Assembly (NCBI RefSeq): GCF_014650055.1
Contig: NZ_BMUF01000006.1
Coordinates: forward strand, 248,001-312,000
Direction: 5' to 3'
DNA from: Streptomyces malachitofuscus
Lineage (GTDB): Bacteria > Actinomycetota > Actinomycetes > Streptomycetales > Streptomycetaceae
Length of the DNA: 64,000 nucleotides
Part shown: positions 47,688 to 56,753 of the stretch, one piece after another
Layout of the letters: each line of letters begins with the position of its first letter
Position numbering within the stretch: the stretch's first letter is position 1
The notes under the pieces: model-generated
What the model saw: only the letters and a program-made list of their open reading frames with translations
What the model was told of the DNA's origin: nothing
Databases searched by the model: none
Made by a program: the position numbers and the translations under genes

Positions 47688-47866
47688 ACACGGGCGAGTC
47701 GTGGCGCAAGAGCAGCTACAGCGGCGCGGAGGGCGGCGAGTGCATCGAGGTCGCCGAGACCAGCGACGCTGTCTTGGTACGTGACTCCAAGCGGCCTGCA
47801 GAGGCCAGGCTGTCCTTTGGGGCGGAGGCGTGGGCCGGCTTTGTGCGGATGGCCGCAGGCCGCTGA
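47684..47866 (+). CDS. DUF397 small protein
   Basis: Protein of 60 residues with the DUF397 pattern W-x-KSSYSG...ECIEVA...VRDSK. It is the usual partner of WhiJ-like XRE regulators and may modulate their DNA binding. Its ATG overlaps the regulator's stop (ATGA). It is convergent with hsdR. Confidence 0.92.
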   Translation: MNTGESWRKSSYSGAEGGECIEVAETSDAVLVRDSKRPAEARLSFGAEAWAGFVRMAAGR

Positions 47867-47915
47867 TGTACGACGAGCGAGGCCCGGTGCGTGCCTCGCA
47901 CCGGGCCTACTCGTC

Positions 47916-50900
47916 TCAGAAGTCGTCCAACCCTTCCTCCCGGCGGATCATCCGCCAGGCCGCGCGGCGAGCGCTGCGGTCCAGGTTGGACTTGAAGTCC
48001 CGGTCGGTACCGAAGTACCGCTTGCCGAGGGTGTCGATGGTGGAGACATGATCCATCATGTTCTCCTCGAACTTCTTGTCGAAGACGATCCCGAAGTTCT
48101 CCTCGTCGTTGACGACGGCCGCCGCCCGGACCTTGGGGTCCTTCTTCGTAGCGTTGAAGGCCGGGAGGACGTCCTCCTCGGTGAACTCCGTGCCGAACTT
48201 GGAGTTGAACTTCTCGATCAGCTCGGACAGAAGTGACTTGTCGGCATCCTTCGCACCGCCGGCCCCGTCGCCGAAGCCCTTGAGTTCGGCGGGGCCCTCG
48301 GGGTTGAGGGACACTTCGTGCTCGCCGGTCTTCTCGACGCGCAGGTGACTGAGGTCGACCTCGCCTATGTCGACTCCGCCGTCCGCAAGGCGGGGGAGTC
48401 GGTTGAGCAGGTGGCGCCCGTAGAGGTGCAGGCGTTCCAACTCGGCGTCGCGGTAGGGCACGATCTGCGCGAGGAAGCCGTACTTGCGGACGTAGTCGTT
48501 GAGGTGGGCGCGGAACTCCTCGGCCGTCTCGACGTCGTCCTCCTCCTCGCTCTCCAGCAGAGCGGTGAAGCGGGCGACGGCGGGGGAGAGGAGCCGGTAA
48601 AGCTCGGCGTGCAGCTTCTCCCACTTGGACTGGACGCCACCTGCCTTCTTCTCCGCTTCCAAGTACGCGGCAACGAACTCGTCCATGTCCTGCTCCGAGA
48701 TGATCGGCGCGGACATGACGCGGCTCTGGGCCGTGTAGAGGAGGTTCGGGTCGGAGGGCAGGGTGTGCGCCTCCTCGAAGTACGGGCGGAAGGCGTCCTG
48801 GATGTCCTCGGCCTCGTTGACGAAGTCCAGTACGGCGAGGTCGGCCTGGGACTTCCGCTCGGCCGTGCGGTTGAGGCGGGACAGAGTCTGCACGGCGGCG
48901 ATGCCGGTCAGCGTCTTGTTGACGTACATCGTCGTGAGGAGCGGCTGGTCGAAGCCGGTCTGGTACTTCTCGGCGACGACCAGAATCCGGTACTCCTGCT
49001 GCCCCTTGCCGCCGGCCTTCGCGGCCTTGTCGTCGGCACGGGTGTAACCGAAGGCCTTCGGCAGCGCGGCCTCGGAGATACCGCCGTTCTCCTTGACCTC
49101 GGTGGTCTCCTCACCGTCGATGGTGAGGGAACCGGAAATAGCGACGAGGACGCCCAGGTCCGGGTACTTCGTGTCGTACTCGCGGTCGGTGATGTAGCTG
49201 CGGATGGCGCGGGCCATCTGCACGGCGGAGTGCCGGGAGGCCGTGACCACCATGGCCTTGGCCCGTCCGCCGAGTCGGCCGCGGGTGTGGGCGAGGAAGT
49301 GCTCGACGATCACCGTGGCGTGCTGGGACACGGTGTGCTCGTGCATGAGGGCGAACCGGGCGAGCTGGCTGTTCGCCTTGGAGGGGTCCACCTCCTTCTC
49401 GTCGCGGTTGAGGTTCGCGAGCTTCCAGTAAGTGTTGTAGGTGACGTAGTTGCGCAGCGGGTCGAGGATGAAGCCTTCCTCGATGGCCTGGCGCATGGAG
49501 TAGGTGTGGAAGGGGCGGTAGACGGTCTTGCCGTTCTCGACGCCTTCCGTGCCGAAGAGTTCGAGGGTCTTGGACTTGGGCGTGGCGGTGAAGGCGAAGT
49601 AGGAGAGGTTGGCGGCGCGGGAGCGCGCGACGGCCTTCGCCTTGAGTTGGTCGTCCACGGTGACCGTGGTCGCGCCCTCGTCGTCCGAGTCGGAGTCCAG
49701 GCCGAGGTCGCGCAGGGCGGACTTCACGGCGGTGGCGGCGTCACCGGACTGCGAGGAGTGCGCCTCATCGACGATGATCGCGAAGCGGGTGCCCTTGATC
49801 TCGGTGGGGTTGCGCTTGATGTAGTCGAGCAGCGCCGGGAACGAGTGCAGGGTGACGGTGACGATCTTCCCGGTGTCCCGGGAGAGGGCGCGGGCGAGCT
49901 GTTCGCTCTTGGCGCCGTGCTTCTCGTCGACCTTGACGACCAGACCGTCGGTCTGGCTGAAGCTGCCGACGGTCTCCCTGAGCTGGGCATCCAGGTTGCG
50001 GCGGTCGGTGATGACGATGACCTTGTCGAAGACGGGCTCGCCCGGCTTGACGCGGCCCTCTGCGAGCGCCTCGGGGTTCAGGACGCTCGGATCGGTGCGG
50101 GCGTGCAGGTCACTGAGACGGTGGGCCAGCCAGCCGATGGTGTTCGACTTACCCGAGCCGGCGGAGGCCATGACCAGGTAGTTCTGGCCGGCACCGTGGA
50201 CGGACGCGTGCGCGGTGAGCTTGCGGACCACGTCCCACTGGTGGAAGCGGGGGAAGATCGTCGTCTTGGTGGTGCCACCGCCGGGCGTCTTGTGCTTCTG
50301 CTGGTGAACGAAGCGCTGGAGAAGGTCAAGCCAGTTGTCCCGCTGCCAGACCTGTTCCCAGAGGTAGGACGTGGAGTGCTGGAAAGGGGTGGTGGACGCG
50401 GGGTTTCCAGCTCCGCCGGGTTGGCCGGGCCCGTTCGAACCAGTGTTGAACGGAAGGAACTGAGTGTTCTTGCCGCGCAGTTGCGTTGTGACGAACACCA
50501 GGTCCGGGTCGACGGCGAAGTTCGCGATGACCCGCCGCGTGAAGATCAGCTCGGTCGGGTCCCGATCGGTCCGGTACTGCTCCTTGGCCTGCTCGACGCC
50601 CTGCCCGGTCAGCGGGTTCTTCAACTCGGCCGTGGCGACGGGGATGCCGTTGAGGAACAGGGTCAGGTCGAGCCGGTGACCCCAGTCGGCCTGCTTGGTG
50701 GCGTAGGGGAGTTCACGGACAACGGTGAGTCGGTTGGCCCGGTAGCCGTTGAGTACGGAGTCGGCGGAGATGAGGTTGGGCCTGAAGTAGGCGACGTGGA
50801 GACGAACTCCACGGTCCTTGACGCCGTTCCGGAGGACGTGGAGCACCCCGTCATCGGCGATGGCCCGGTCGAGCCGCTGAGCGAATCCACGCTGGGCATC

Positions 50901-51098
50901 TTTGGGGTTGCCGCCATAAGCGGTGAGCAGTTCGCTCCACTCGTCGGGCTGACTCGCACTGATGAAGGTGAACAACTCGTTGGTGTTGAGCCCGAGATCG
51001 GCCCGATAGTCCACGGCGGTTGCCTCGCGCCAGCCTCGCGCGCAGAGAGCGGCGACGATGGTCGAACCGAAGGAGGACTCGTGGTGCACGGGGCTCAT
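47916..51098 (-). CDS. hsdR: Type I restriction endonuclease, R subunit (HsdR)
   Basis: DNA-translocating nuclease of 1060 residues. The nuclease core shows Asp 144 (RLDLTLFLNGIPV) and E158-x-K160 (ATAELKN), the PD-(D/E)xK pattern of HsdR. The motor has Walker A ASAGSGKSN (about residues 312-320) and DEAHSSQSGD (about residue 445), then VEKYQTGFDQPLL and later helicase motifs. It acts with HsdM and HsdS to cut unmodified DNA far from the recognition site. ATG 51098 overlaps the hsdS stop by 4 nt, so expression is coupled and hsdR is made last, which suits a restriction enzyme that must follow methylation. Full-length; no break seen. Confidence 0.95.
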   Translation of the reverse strand: MSPVHHESSFGSTIVAALCARGWREATAVDYRADLGLNTNELFTFISASQPDEWSELLTAYGGNPKDAQRGFAQRLDRAIADDGVLHVLRNGVKDRGVRLHVAYFRPNLISADSVLNGYRANRLTVVRELPYATKQADWGHRLDLTLFLNGIPVATAELKNPLTGQGVEQAKEQYRTDRDPTELIFTRRVIANFAVDPDLVFVTTQLRGKNTQFLPFNTGSNGPGQPGGAGNPASTTPFQHSTSYLWEQVWQRDNWLDLLQRFVHQQKHKTPGGGTTKTTIFPRFHQWDVVRKLTAHASVHGAGQNYLVMASAGSGKSNTIGWLAHRLSDLHARTDPSVLNPEALAEGRVKPGEPVFDKVIVITDRRNLDAQLRETVGSFSQTDGLVVKVDEKHGAKSEQLARALSRDTGKIVTVTLHSFPALLDYIKRNPTEIKGTRFAIIVDEAHSSQSGDAATAVKSALRDLGLDSDSDDEGATTVTVDDQLKAKAVARSRAANLSYFAFTATPKSKTLELFGTEGVENGKTVYRPFHTYSMRQAIEEGFILDPLRNYVTYNTYWKLANLNRDEKEVDPSKANSQLARFALMHEHTVSQHATVIVEHFLAHTRGRLGGRAKAMVVTASRHSAVQMARAIRSYITDREYDTKYPDLGVLVAISGSLTIDGEETTEVKENGGISEAALPKAFGYTRADDKAAKAGGKGQQEYRILVVAEKYQTGFDQPLLTTMYVNKTLTGIAAVQTLSRLNRTAERKSQADLAVLDFVNEAEDIQDAFRPYFEEAHTLPSDPNLLYTAQSRVMSAPIISEQDMDEFVAAYLEAEKKAGGVQSKWEKLHAELYRLLSPAVARFTALLESEEEDDVETAEEFRAHLNDYVRKYGFLAQIVPYRDAELERLHLYGRHLLNRLPRLADGGVDIGEVDLSHLRVEKTGEHEVSLNPEGPAELKGFGDGAGGAKDADKSLLSELIEKFNSKFGTEFTEEDVLPAFNATKKDPKVRAAAVVNDEENFGIVFDKKFEENMMDHVSTIDTLGKRYFGTDRDFKSNLDRSARRAAWRMIRREEGLDDF

Positions 51099-52330
51099 GC
51101 AGAGGCTCCTTCGGTTACCTTGCGTCCGTTGGCGGTGCTTACGTCGAACTGGCCGGTTACTGCGGCGGTTACCAAAGCCCGGCGGCGCTCGGCCAGAAGG
51201 TCTAGCAGTCGGTTTGCGCGCTGTTTCAGTTTGACCGACCGCTCGGTGAGTGAGTCGAGCTCACGTAGCGTCGACGCCTGTCTGGAGGATTCGACGTAGG
51301 GCACCAAGAGGTTACCGAACTTCTCGGCGTTGACATTTTGGATCGTGGCCTGGACGGCTCCCTCGTTGATTTGCCGCCAGTACGTCGGCGTGCGTGTGAA
51401 GTACCAGACGAGCCGGGGGAGGACCTTCTGGGGGTCGACGCGTGCCCGGATGAGGTAACCCGCATGTGCGGCCGTACCGAACTGGCTGTCGTAAAGGAAG
51501 GACTTGCCTGCGGTTGCACCGCTTCGCACAAGCAGCAGGTCGCCGTCGTTGAGCAGATACGGGCGTGCGGCTTCCGGCGGCAGGGATGCAAAGCTCTCCT
51601 CCCGCAGACCGCCGTCCTCGGTGATGTCGGTCGTGCGGATGTAGCGCGGCCAGTCCCGACGTCTGTGCACAGCCGCCTCGTTGGCTCCGTAGGAGGGCGG
51701 CGCCTCGAGAAGGAGCTTGAGTCGCATGGACCGTGAGGCAGCATCGCTGAGGGTTTGGTCGATCGCGGTTTCCTCGCGCTCCTTCAGAAGGTGAGTCAAG
51801 CGGAGCTGAGAGTTGATTAGCCGGTCCATCCGGTTGGTCTCGGCGTCGAGGAAGTCGGCGATGCGACGCTGCTCGTCCTGAGGCGGGTCGGGGAGTACCA
51901 GATTGCCCACCTGCTCGGCATTGAGGTTGGCCTGCGTGTTGCTCCGAGCAAACTCCGCGAGCGTTGGCTTGAGGGCCTCCAAGGCGTACTTGACAAACCG
52001 CACTTCATACGTCGGTGAGACCTTGATTCCGAGAATGGCCTGGTTCCAGCTGGCTCGTTCCGTCAGGAATGCCGTGTGGCCGAGACTTGCGTACATGCTG
52101 AGAAGCAAAGTCCCCGGATCGCCCACGGGTAGCCGTGCTGCGGAGACGCCCGCACCAGTGACCCTCCGGCCTGTGGAGGTGACCCATGGACGTCCGGACA
52201 TGTCGCTGATGGACACCCATGGCAACCCCACTTCATCGTCGTCGGACCAGAAGGACGGCTCGGCGACCGAGGGTGTACCACCTGCGGTCGTAACAGCTGC
52301 CCATTTCAGCTTTGTGGTGGGGAAGGTCAT
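51095..52330 (-). CDS. hsdS: Type I restriction-modification specificity subunit (HsdS)
   Basis: Specificity subunit of 411 residues with two target-recognition domains, each ended by a conserved helix. The first repeat carries LPDPPQDEQRRIADFLDAETNRMDRLI, and the second LVPYVESSRQASTLRELDSLTERSVKLKQRANRLLDLLAERRRALV. It sets the bipartite DNA target of the complex. The start ATG 52330 overlaps the hsdM stop, and the stop overlaps hsdR. The target sequence cannot be read from the protein. Its G+C looks lower in the recognition domains than in hsdM, as usual for exchanged specificity genes. Confidence 0.94.
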   Translation of the reverse strand: MTFPTTKLKWAAVTTAGGTPSVAEPSFWSDDDEVGLPWVSISDMSGRPWVTSTGRRVTGAGVSAARLPVGDPGTLLLSMYASLGHTAFLTERASWNQAILGIKVSPTYEVRFVKYALEALKPTLAEFARSNTQANLNAEQVGNLVLPDPPQDEQRRIADFLDAETNRMDRLINSQLRLTHLLKEREETAIDQTLSDAASRSMRLKLLLEAPPSYGANEAAVHRRRDWPRYIRTTDITEDGGLREESFASLPPEAARPYLLNDGDLLLVRSGATAGKSFLYDSQFGTAAHAGYLIRARVDPQKVLPRLVWYFTRTPTYWRQINEGAVQATIQNVNAEKFGNLLVPYVESSRQASTLRELDSLTERSVKLKQRANRLLDLLAERRRALVTAAVTGQFDVSTANGRKVTEGASA

Positions 52331-54318
52331 TCCGTGACCTCCCCCAGAAGCGTCTGGATCTCCGCTTCCAGCGCCTTCAGCTCGGCGTCGATGTCCGCCA
52401 ACGGCCGAGGCAGCTCTCGCACATAGAAGTGTCGAGTGAACGGAACCTCATACCCGACTTTCGTCTTACTGCCGTCGATCCACGCATCCGGCACATGAGG
52501 ATGAACCTCCCGCGCCAAGTACTCCTCGACGTCCTCCCCCAACGGCACGTTCTCGTAGTCCCGCAACTCCGCATCCGGCTCCGGCTGCCCCTTGACGAGC
52601 TGCACCTCGCCCCCCAGATCCCGCACCCCAATCACATCCCGCAACGCCTTGTTGAACGGCGCCCCCGTAGGCCACGTCCCGCCGGCCTGCACCACCGCGT
52701 CCTTCAATGCGAGCCACACGTCCTGCTTTGTCCCCCAGCTTGACCCCACCAGCGACTTGCACGCATCCGCCAACGCCGAAGCCTGCGGCAGCTTCTGGAT
52801 CGCCTTGGACGCCTCCAGCGCTGCCAGCGTCTCCTCCGTCACCTCGAACCGCAGCTTCAGTGGACGCTCGACGGTGATCCGCTGGTACCCGAAGTCCTCG
52901 TTCGCGAAGACTTTCACCTTCCCGTGCAGCGGATGCTCCGCATCCCCCTCGACGGCCAGCGCCTCCCCGTACAGCTTGACGACCTCGGCGATGTGCTCCT
53001 TGCCCAGAGCCTTCCGCTTGTCGCCCAGCGACTTCCGCATCTTCTGCCACTGGTCGCGCGCGTCCAGCAGCACGACCTTGCCCTTGTGGTCCGGGCTCTT
53101 CCGGTTGGTCAGGATCCAGAAGTACGTCGAAATGCCGGTGTTGTAGAACAACTGGTCCGGCAGCGCGACAATGCCCTCCAGCCAGTCGTTCTCCAGGATC
53201 CAGCGCCGGATCTCCGACTCACCCGACCCCGCAGCCCCCGTGAACAACGGCGAACCGTTGAAGACGATCGCGAGCCGCGAACCGCCCCCACCGTTCACAT
53301 CCACGGGCTTCATCTTCGAGATCATGTGCTGGAGGAACAGCAACGACCCGTCGTTGATACGCGGAAGCCCCGCCCCGAACCGGCCGGCCTCGCCCAGCGC
53401 CTTGTGCTCGTGCTCGACCTCGTCCTTGACCTTCTTCCACTCCACGCCGAACGGCGGGTTGGCCAGCATGTAGTCGAAGGACTTCCGGGCATGTCCGTCG
53501 TCGGAGAACGAGTTGCCGAAGGCGATGTTCTCCGGGTCCTGCCCCTTGATCATCAGGTCCGACCGGCAGATCGCCCACGACTCGGGGTTGAGCTCCTGCC
53601 CGTACACCTCCACCGTGGCGTCCGGGTTCAGCTCCTTGATGAGGTCGTCCATCGCGGAGAGCATGCCGCCCGTACCGCAGGCCGGGTCGAGGACCGTGCG
53701 CACCGCACCCGGGAGCTGCAATGCGTCCCCGTCCGGGGCGACGAGCAGCCGCACCATCAGCTGGATGACCTCGCGGGGCGTGAAGTGCTCACCGGCCGTT
53801 TCGTTCGACTGCTCCGCGAACCGGCGGATCAGCTCCTCGAAGATGTAGCCCATGTTGTGGTTGGGCACGACCTCCGGACGCAGGTCAAGGTCTGTGAACT
53901 TGCCGATCACCTGGTAGAGCAGCCCGGCGCTGTCCAGCCGCTTGATCTGCTGCGCGAACTCGAACCGGTCCAGTACTCCCCGCGCGTTGTCGGAGAAGGC
54001 CCCCACGTACACCTGGAGGTTCTGGGCCGCGTTCTGCGGGTCCGCGGCGATCTTCTTCAGGGTCAGGTTCGACCGGTTGTAGAAGGAGTGCCCCGACGCC
54101 CGCCGCAGGAAGCGGTCAGGGTCGATCTCACTCTCCCTGTGCTGCTCCGCGATCTCCGCGACCTTCTCGCGCGTCGGTTCGAGCACACACTCCAGTCGCC
54201 GCAGCACCGTGAACGGCAGGATGACCTTGCCGTAGTCGGACTGCTTGTAGTCCCCCCGCAGGAGGTCGGCGACGGACCACGCGTGGTTCGCCAACTCCGT
54301 GTGCTTACTGCTGTTCAA
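52327..54318 (-). CDS. hsdM: Type I restriction-modification N6-adenine methyltransferase (HsdM)
   Basis: Methylase of about 663 residues. HsdM N-terminal helices (ELANHAWSVADLLRGDYKQSDYGKVILPFTVLRRLE) are followed by the catalytic domain with the SAM motif LDPACGTGGML and the catalytic ANPPFG (NPPF), about residues 210 and 288. It methylates adenine in the HsdS-defined target and forms part of the restriction complex. I take TTG 54318 (peptide beginning NSSKHTELANHAW) with GGGGA 6-10 nt upstream; an in-frame TTG at 54390 is possible. It is the first gene of hsdM-hsdS-hsdR, with 4-nt overlaps at both junctions. Confidence 0.95.
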   Translation of the reverse strand: MNSSKHTELANHAWSVADLLRGDYKQSDYGKVILPFTVLRRLECVLEPTREKVAEIAEQHRESEIDPDRFLRRASGHSFYNRSNLTLKKIAADPQNAAQNLQVYVGAFSDNARGVLDRFEFAQQIKRLDSAGLLYQVIGKFTDLDLRPEVVPNHNMGYIFEELIRRFAEQSNETAGEHFTPREVIQLMVRLLVAPDGDALQLPGAVRTVLDPACGTGGMLSAMDDLIKELNPDATVEVYGQELNPESWAICRSDLMIKGQDPENIAFGNSFSDDGHARKSFDYMLANPPFGVEWKKVKDEVEHEHKALGEAGRFGAGLPRINDGSLLFLQHMISKMKPVDVNGGGGSRLAIVFNGSPLFTGAAGSGESEIRRWILENDWLEGIVALPDQLFYNTGISTYFWILTNRKSPDHKGKVVLLDARDQWQKMRKSLGDKRKALGKEHIAEVVKLYGEALAVEGDAEHPLHGKVKVFANEDFGYQRITVERPLKLRFEVTEETLAALEASKAIQKLPQASALADACKSLVGSSWGTKQDVWLALKDAVVQAGGTWPTGAPFNKALRDVIGVRDLGGEVQLVKGQPEPDAELRDYENVPLGEDVEEYLAREVHPHVPDAWIDGSKTKVGYEVPFTRHFYVRELPRPLADIDAELKALEAEIQTLLGEVTE

Positions 54319-54419
54319 CTGGATCCCCAGGTTCCTTCCGAAATGTCCCGACCCCACCGCCACGGCCGACCGACCGGGACGGTCCGACAAGTGTGGTCTA
54401 CGTGTGAAGGCCCGCGTGC

Positions 54420-56606
54420 CTAATGGGACGAATCGCCACCCTGGCCGCGTACCTTCCCCGCCTCCCGCGACGGCAGCAACTGCCCGCCCGTGAGCCCGCC
54501 CGCCAGCAACCTGGCCGTCTCCTCCGCCAGCCGCGCCGCCCGCCGAGCCTCTGCCCGGAGCGCGTGCACATGCCGGAACGCCTCCCCGTACCGCCGCTGC
54601 TCCTCCAGCGGCAGCAGCGGGACTCGCAGCCGTCCGGGGCTGACGCTGAGTACCGTGCTGCCCGTCGACGCGCCCGCGATGTTCTCCTCCGAGCCCAGGA
54701 ACCCGGCGAGGAACCAGGCGTCCAGGCGCTTCGGGTCCGGACGGAACAGGTGGACGTGGAGTCCGAGCAGCGCGCCGGCGTCCTCCTCGCCCGCCACCCG
54801 GGCCATCGGGCCGTCCTCGCCCACGACCGCCCGTACGAGGACGTCTCCCACGGTGATCACGGGCGCCGTCGCGCCCCGAAGCTCCGTAGGGTCACCCGTG
54901 GGACCCGAACCGCGCGAGATGTCCGAGCCGGTGAGCGCCGCATGGCCCCCCGCCCGCACCCCGCTCCCGTCGTCCTCCGCGCGCCCCCGCGCACCTTCCG
55001 GCACCGTACGCAACAGGGTGAGCGCCCCACCGCGCGCCAGGTCGGACGCCGTGGCCGTCCGCCACTCCCGTGCCTTCGCGCCCGCCGCGCTCCACTCCTC
55101 GTGACCGGCCGCCCGCGCGAGCGCCTTCGCGGCGTGGGCGAGGTCCCGGCGGGTGGCGTCGACCTCCGCCGACAGTTCCGCCGGATCGATGTCGGACCGT
55201 GACGCCCGTACCAGCCTTGCCGGGGTCAGATCCACCACGTCGTCCAGCAGGTCCACCACACCGACCGCGTGCGCGACACCCGGTTCGCCCTCGAATGCGT
55301 CCGGGTCCTCCGTGAACGCCCGCCACGCACCCAGAGCACGCGCCGTGACGCCCGGCCAGTCCAGGGACGCGGACCGGCTCACTCCCCGCGTACGGCCCGA
55401 CGTCGTACCGGTCGCCGCCGCCCCCGCCGGCGCTTCCGCCGCCGTGTCCACGAACAGCACCGACTTGCGCTCCGGACCGCCCGGCTCGGGCCGTTGCAGC
55501 ACCCACACCTGAAGCCCGACGTGCAAGGGCACCGACGCGCCCACCGGCAGCGCGATCACCGCCCGCAGGGCGCCACTGCGGATCAGCTCCTTCCGTACGC
55601 GCCGCCCCGACGCACGCCCGGCCGTGGCCGGCGGCAGCAGCATCACCGCGTAGCCACCCGGGGCCAGATGCGCGAGCGCATGCTGCACCCACGCCAGCTC
55701 CGACTCGGCGCGGGCCGGGACGCCGTACGCCCAGCGCGGGTCGTAGGCCAGCTCGTCGTGCCCCCAGTCCCGGACGCCGTACGGCGGATTGCACAGCACC
55801 GCGTCCGCGATCAGCTCCGGAAACGAGTCCGCGCGGAGACTGTCGGCGGCGCGCACGGTGACCGTGGCCTGGGGGGCCGTCAGCATCAGGCTGACGGCGC
55901 TGCGCCGGGCCTGCACGGGCAGGTTGTCCTGGCCGTACAGCTCCCGTGCTCCCCGCCGCGCGGCGGCCGCCAGCAGGGTGCCGCCACCGCAGGCGGGGTC
56001 CAGGACACTGGACGGGGAGCCCGGAATCAGGCGGACCATCAGGTCGGCCAGCGGCGCGGGCGTCAGATACGCGCCGGACGCGGCGCTGTCCTCCAGCTCC
56101 CGTTCCGCGAGCACACGCAACGCGGCCTCGCCGCCCTCATCCCGTACACAGGCGTACAGCGCGCGCAGGACCATCGCGTCGTCCGCCTCGAAGTGCACCG
56201 GGTCGGCGGCTGGCACGGAGTCTCCCGCCGCCACCGTGTCACGCTGCGCGTGCGCGACGAGATCCGCGTCCGGCAGCTCCGTGGCCGCCGTCAGCTCCTC
56301 CGCCGCATGCCCCGCCGCCGCGAGGACGAGGAGCAGCAGCCCCTCCGACGTACCGCTTCCGCCGTTCTGCGCGCGCAGGCGCAGCGTCGTGCGCAGCTCC
56401 TCCGACGGCGTCGCCGCCGAGGTGTGACCGCGCGAGGCGAGCCAGGTGCGCACGGACTCCAGGTCGTACAGCGGACTGCTGTCCGTGCCGCCGGACGGCG
56501 CGGGGAAGTCCTCGTGCCGGCGGCGCCAGTTGCTGACCGTGGCGCGCGTGACCCCCGCGATGCGGGAGATCTCGGCGGCGGTCACCTGCGCGGATGACTG
56601 GGGCAT
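54420..56606 (-). CDS. Single-chain HTH / N6-adenine DNA methylase / specificity-like protein
   Basis: Protein of 728 residues with three parts. The N-terminus is a MerR/excisionase-like helix-turn-helix (residues about 8-58: EISRIAGVTRATVSNWRRRHEDFP). The middle is an N6-adenine methylase with YLTPAPLADLMV, the SAM motif LDPACGGGT (residues 202-210) and catalytic NPPYG (273-277). The last 130 residues contain PLLPLEEQRRYGEAFRHVHALRAEARRAARLAEETARLL, the conserved helix of HsdS-type specificity domains. So one chain unites HsdM-like and half-HsdS-like functions plus a DNA-binding head. No nuclease is fused. The start ATG 56606 is divergent from a DndB-like gene 147 nt away; it runs in the same direction as hsdMSR but looks independent of it. 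Confidence 0.85.
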   Translation of the reverse strand: MPQSSAQVTAAEISRIAGVTRATVSNWRRRHEDFPAPSGGTDSSPLYDLESVRTWLASRGHTSAATPSEELRTTLRLRAQNGGSGTSEGLLLLVLAAAGHAAEELTAATELPDADLVAHAQRDTVAAGDSVPAADPVHFEADDAMVLRALYACVRDEGGEAALRVLAERELEDSAASGAYLTPAPLADLMVRLIPGSPSSVLDPACGGGTLLAAAARRGARELYGQDNLPVQARRSAVSLMLTAPQATVTVRAADSLRADSFPELIADAVLCNPPYGVRDWGHDELAYDPRWAYGVPARAESELAWVQHALAHLAPGGYAVMLLPPATAGRASGRRVRKELIRSGALRAVIALPVGASVPLHVGLQVWVLQRPEPGGPERKSVLFVDTAAEAPAGAAATGTTSGRTRGVSRSASLDWPGVTARALGAWRAFTEDPDAFEGEPGVAHAVGVVDLLDDVVDLTPARLVRASRSDIDPAELSAEVDATRRDLAHAAKALARAAGHEEWSAAGAKAREWRTATASDLARGGALTLLRTVPEGARGRAEDDGSGVRAGGHAALTGSDISRGSGPTGDPTELRGATAPVITVGDVLVRAVVGEDGPMARVAGEEDAGALLGLHVHLFRPDPKRLDAWFLAGFLGSEENIAGASTGSTVLSVSPGRLRVPLLPLEEQRRYGEAFRHVHALRAEARRAARLAEETARLLAGGLTGGQLLPSREAGKVRGQGGDSSH

Positions 56607-56638
56607 GACGGCAGTCCTGAGCCTCTCTGGAGTGAACA

Positions 56639-56683
56639 GTCAACAACCTACAGCGTTCGTCAAATCTGTCAACGTGATTGACG
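56639..56683. promoter_or_regulatory. GTCAA repeat cluster in the divergent methylase/DndB-like promoter
   Basis: Three direct GTCAA copies (56639-56643, 56659-56663, 56668-56672) and one inverted copy TTGAC (56678-56682) occur within 45 nt. CGTCAA and TTGACG (56658-56663, 56678-56683) form a 6-bp dyad with a 14-nt spacer. The region is clearly A/T-richer than its surroundings and should hold both divergent promoters. It is a candidate binding site for the HTH-methylase or the DndB-like protein. Confidence 0.5.
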
Positions 56684-56753
56684 GCGCTTTCACTGTCATG
56701 CTTCTCTGGTGTTGCTTCCGAGGGGAAGCCGCAAGCACTCCGGGGGGAGTCCC

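Noticed and set aside
48318..51299. 993-codon plus-strand frame opposite hsdR
   Set aside because: hsdR on the minus strand has all nuclease and motor motifs; this frame is its shadow.
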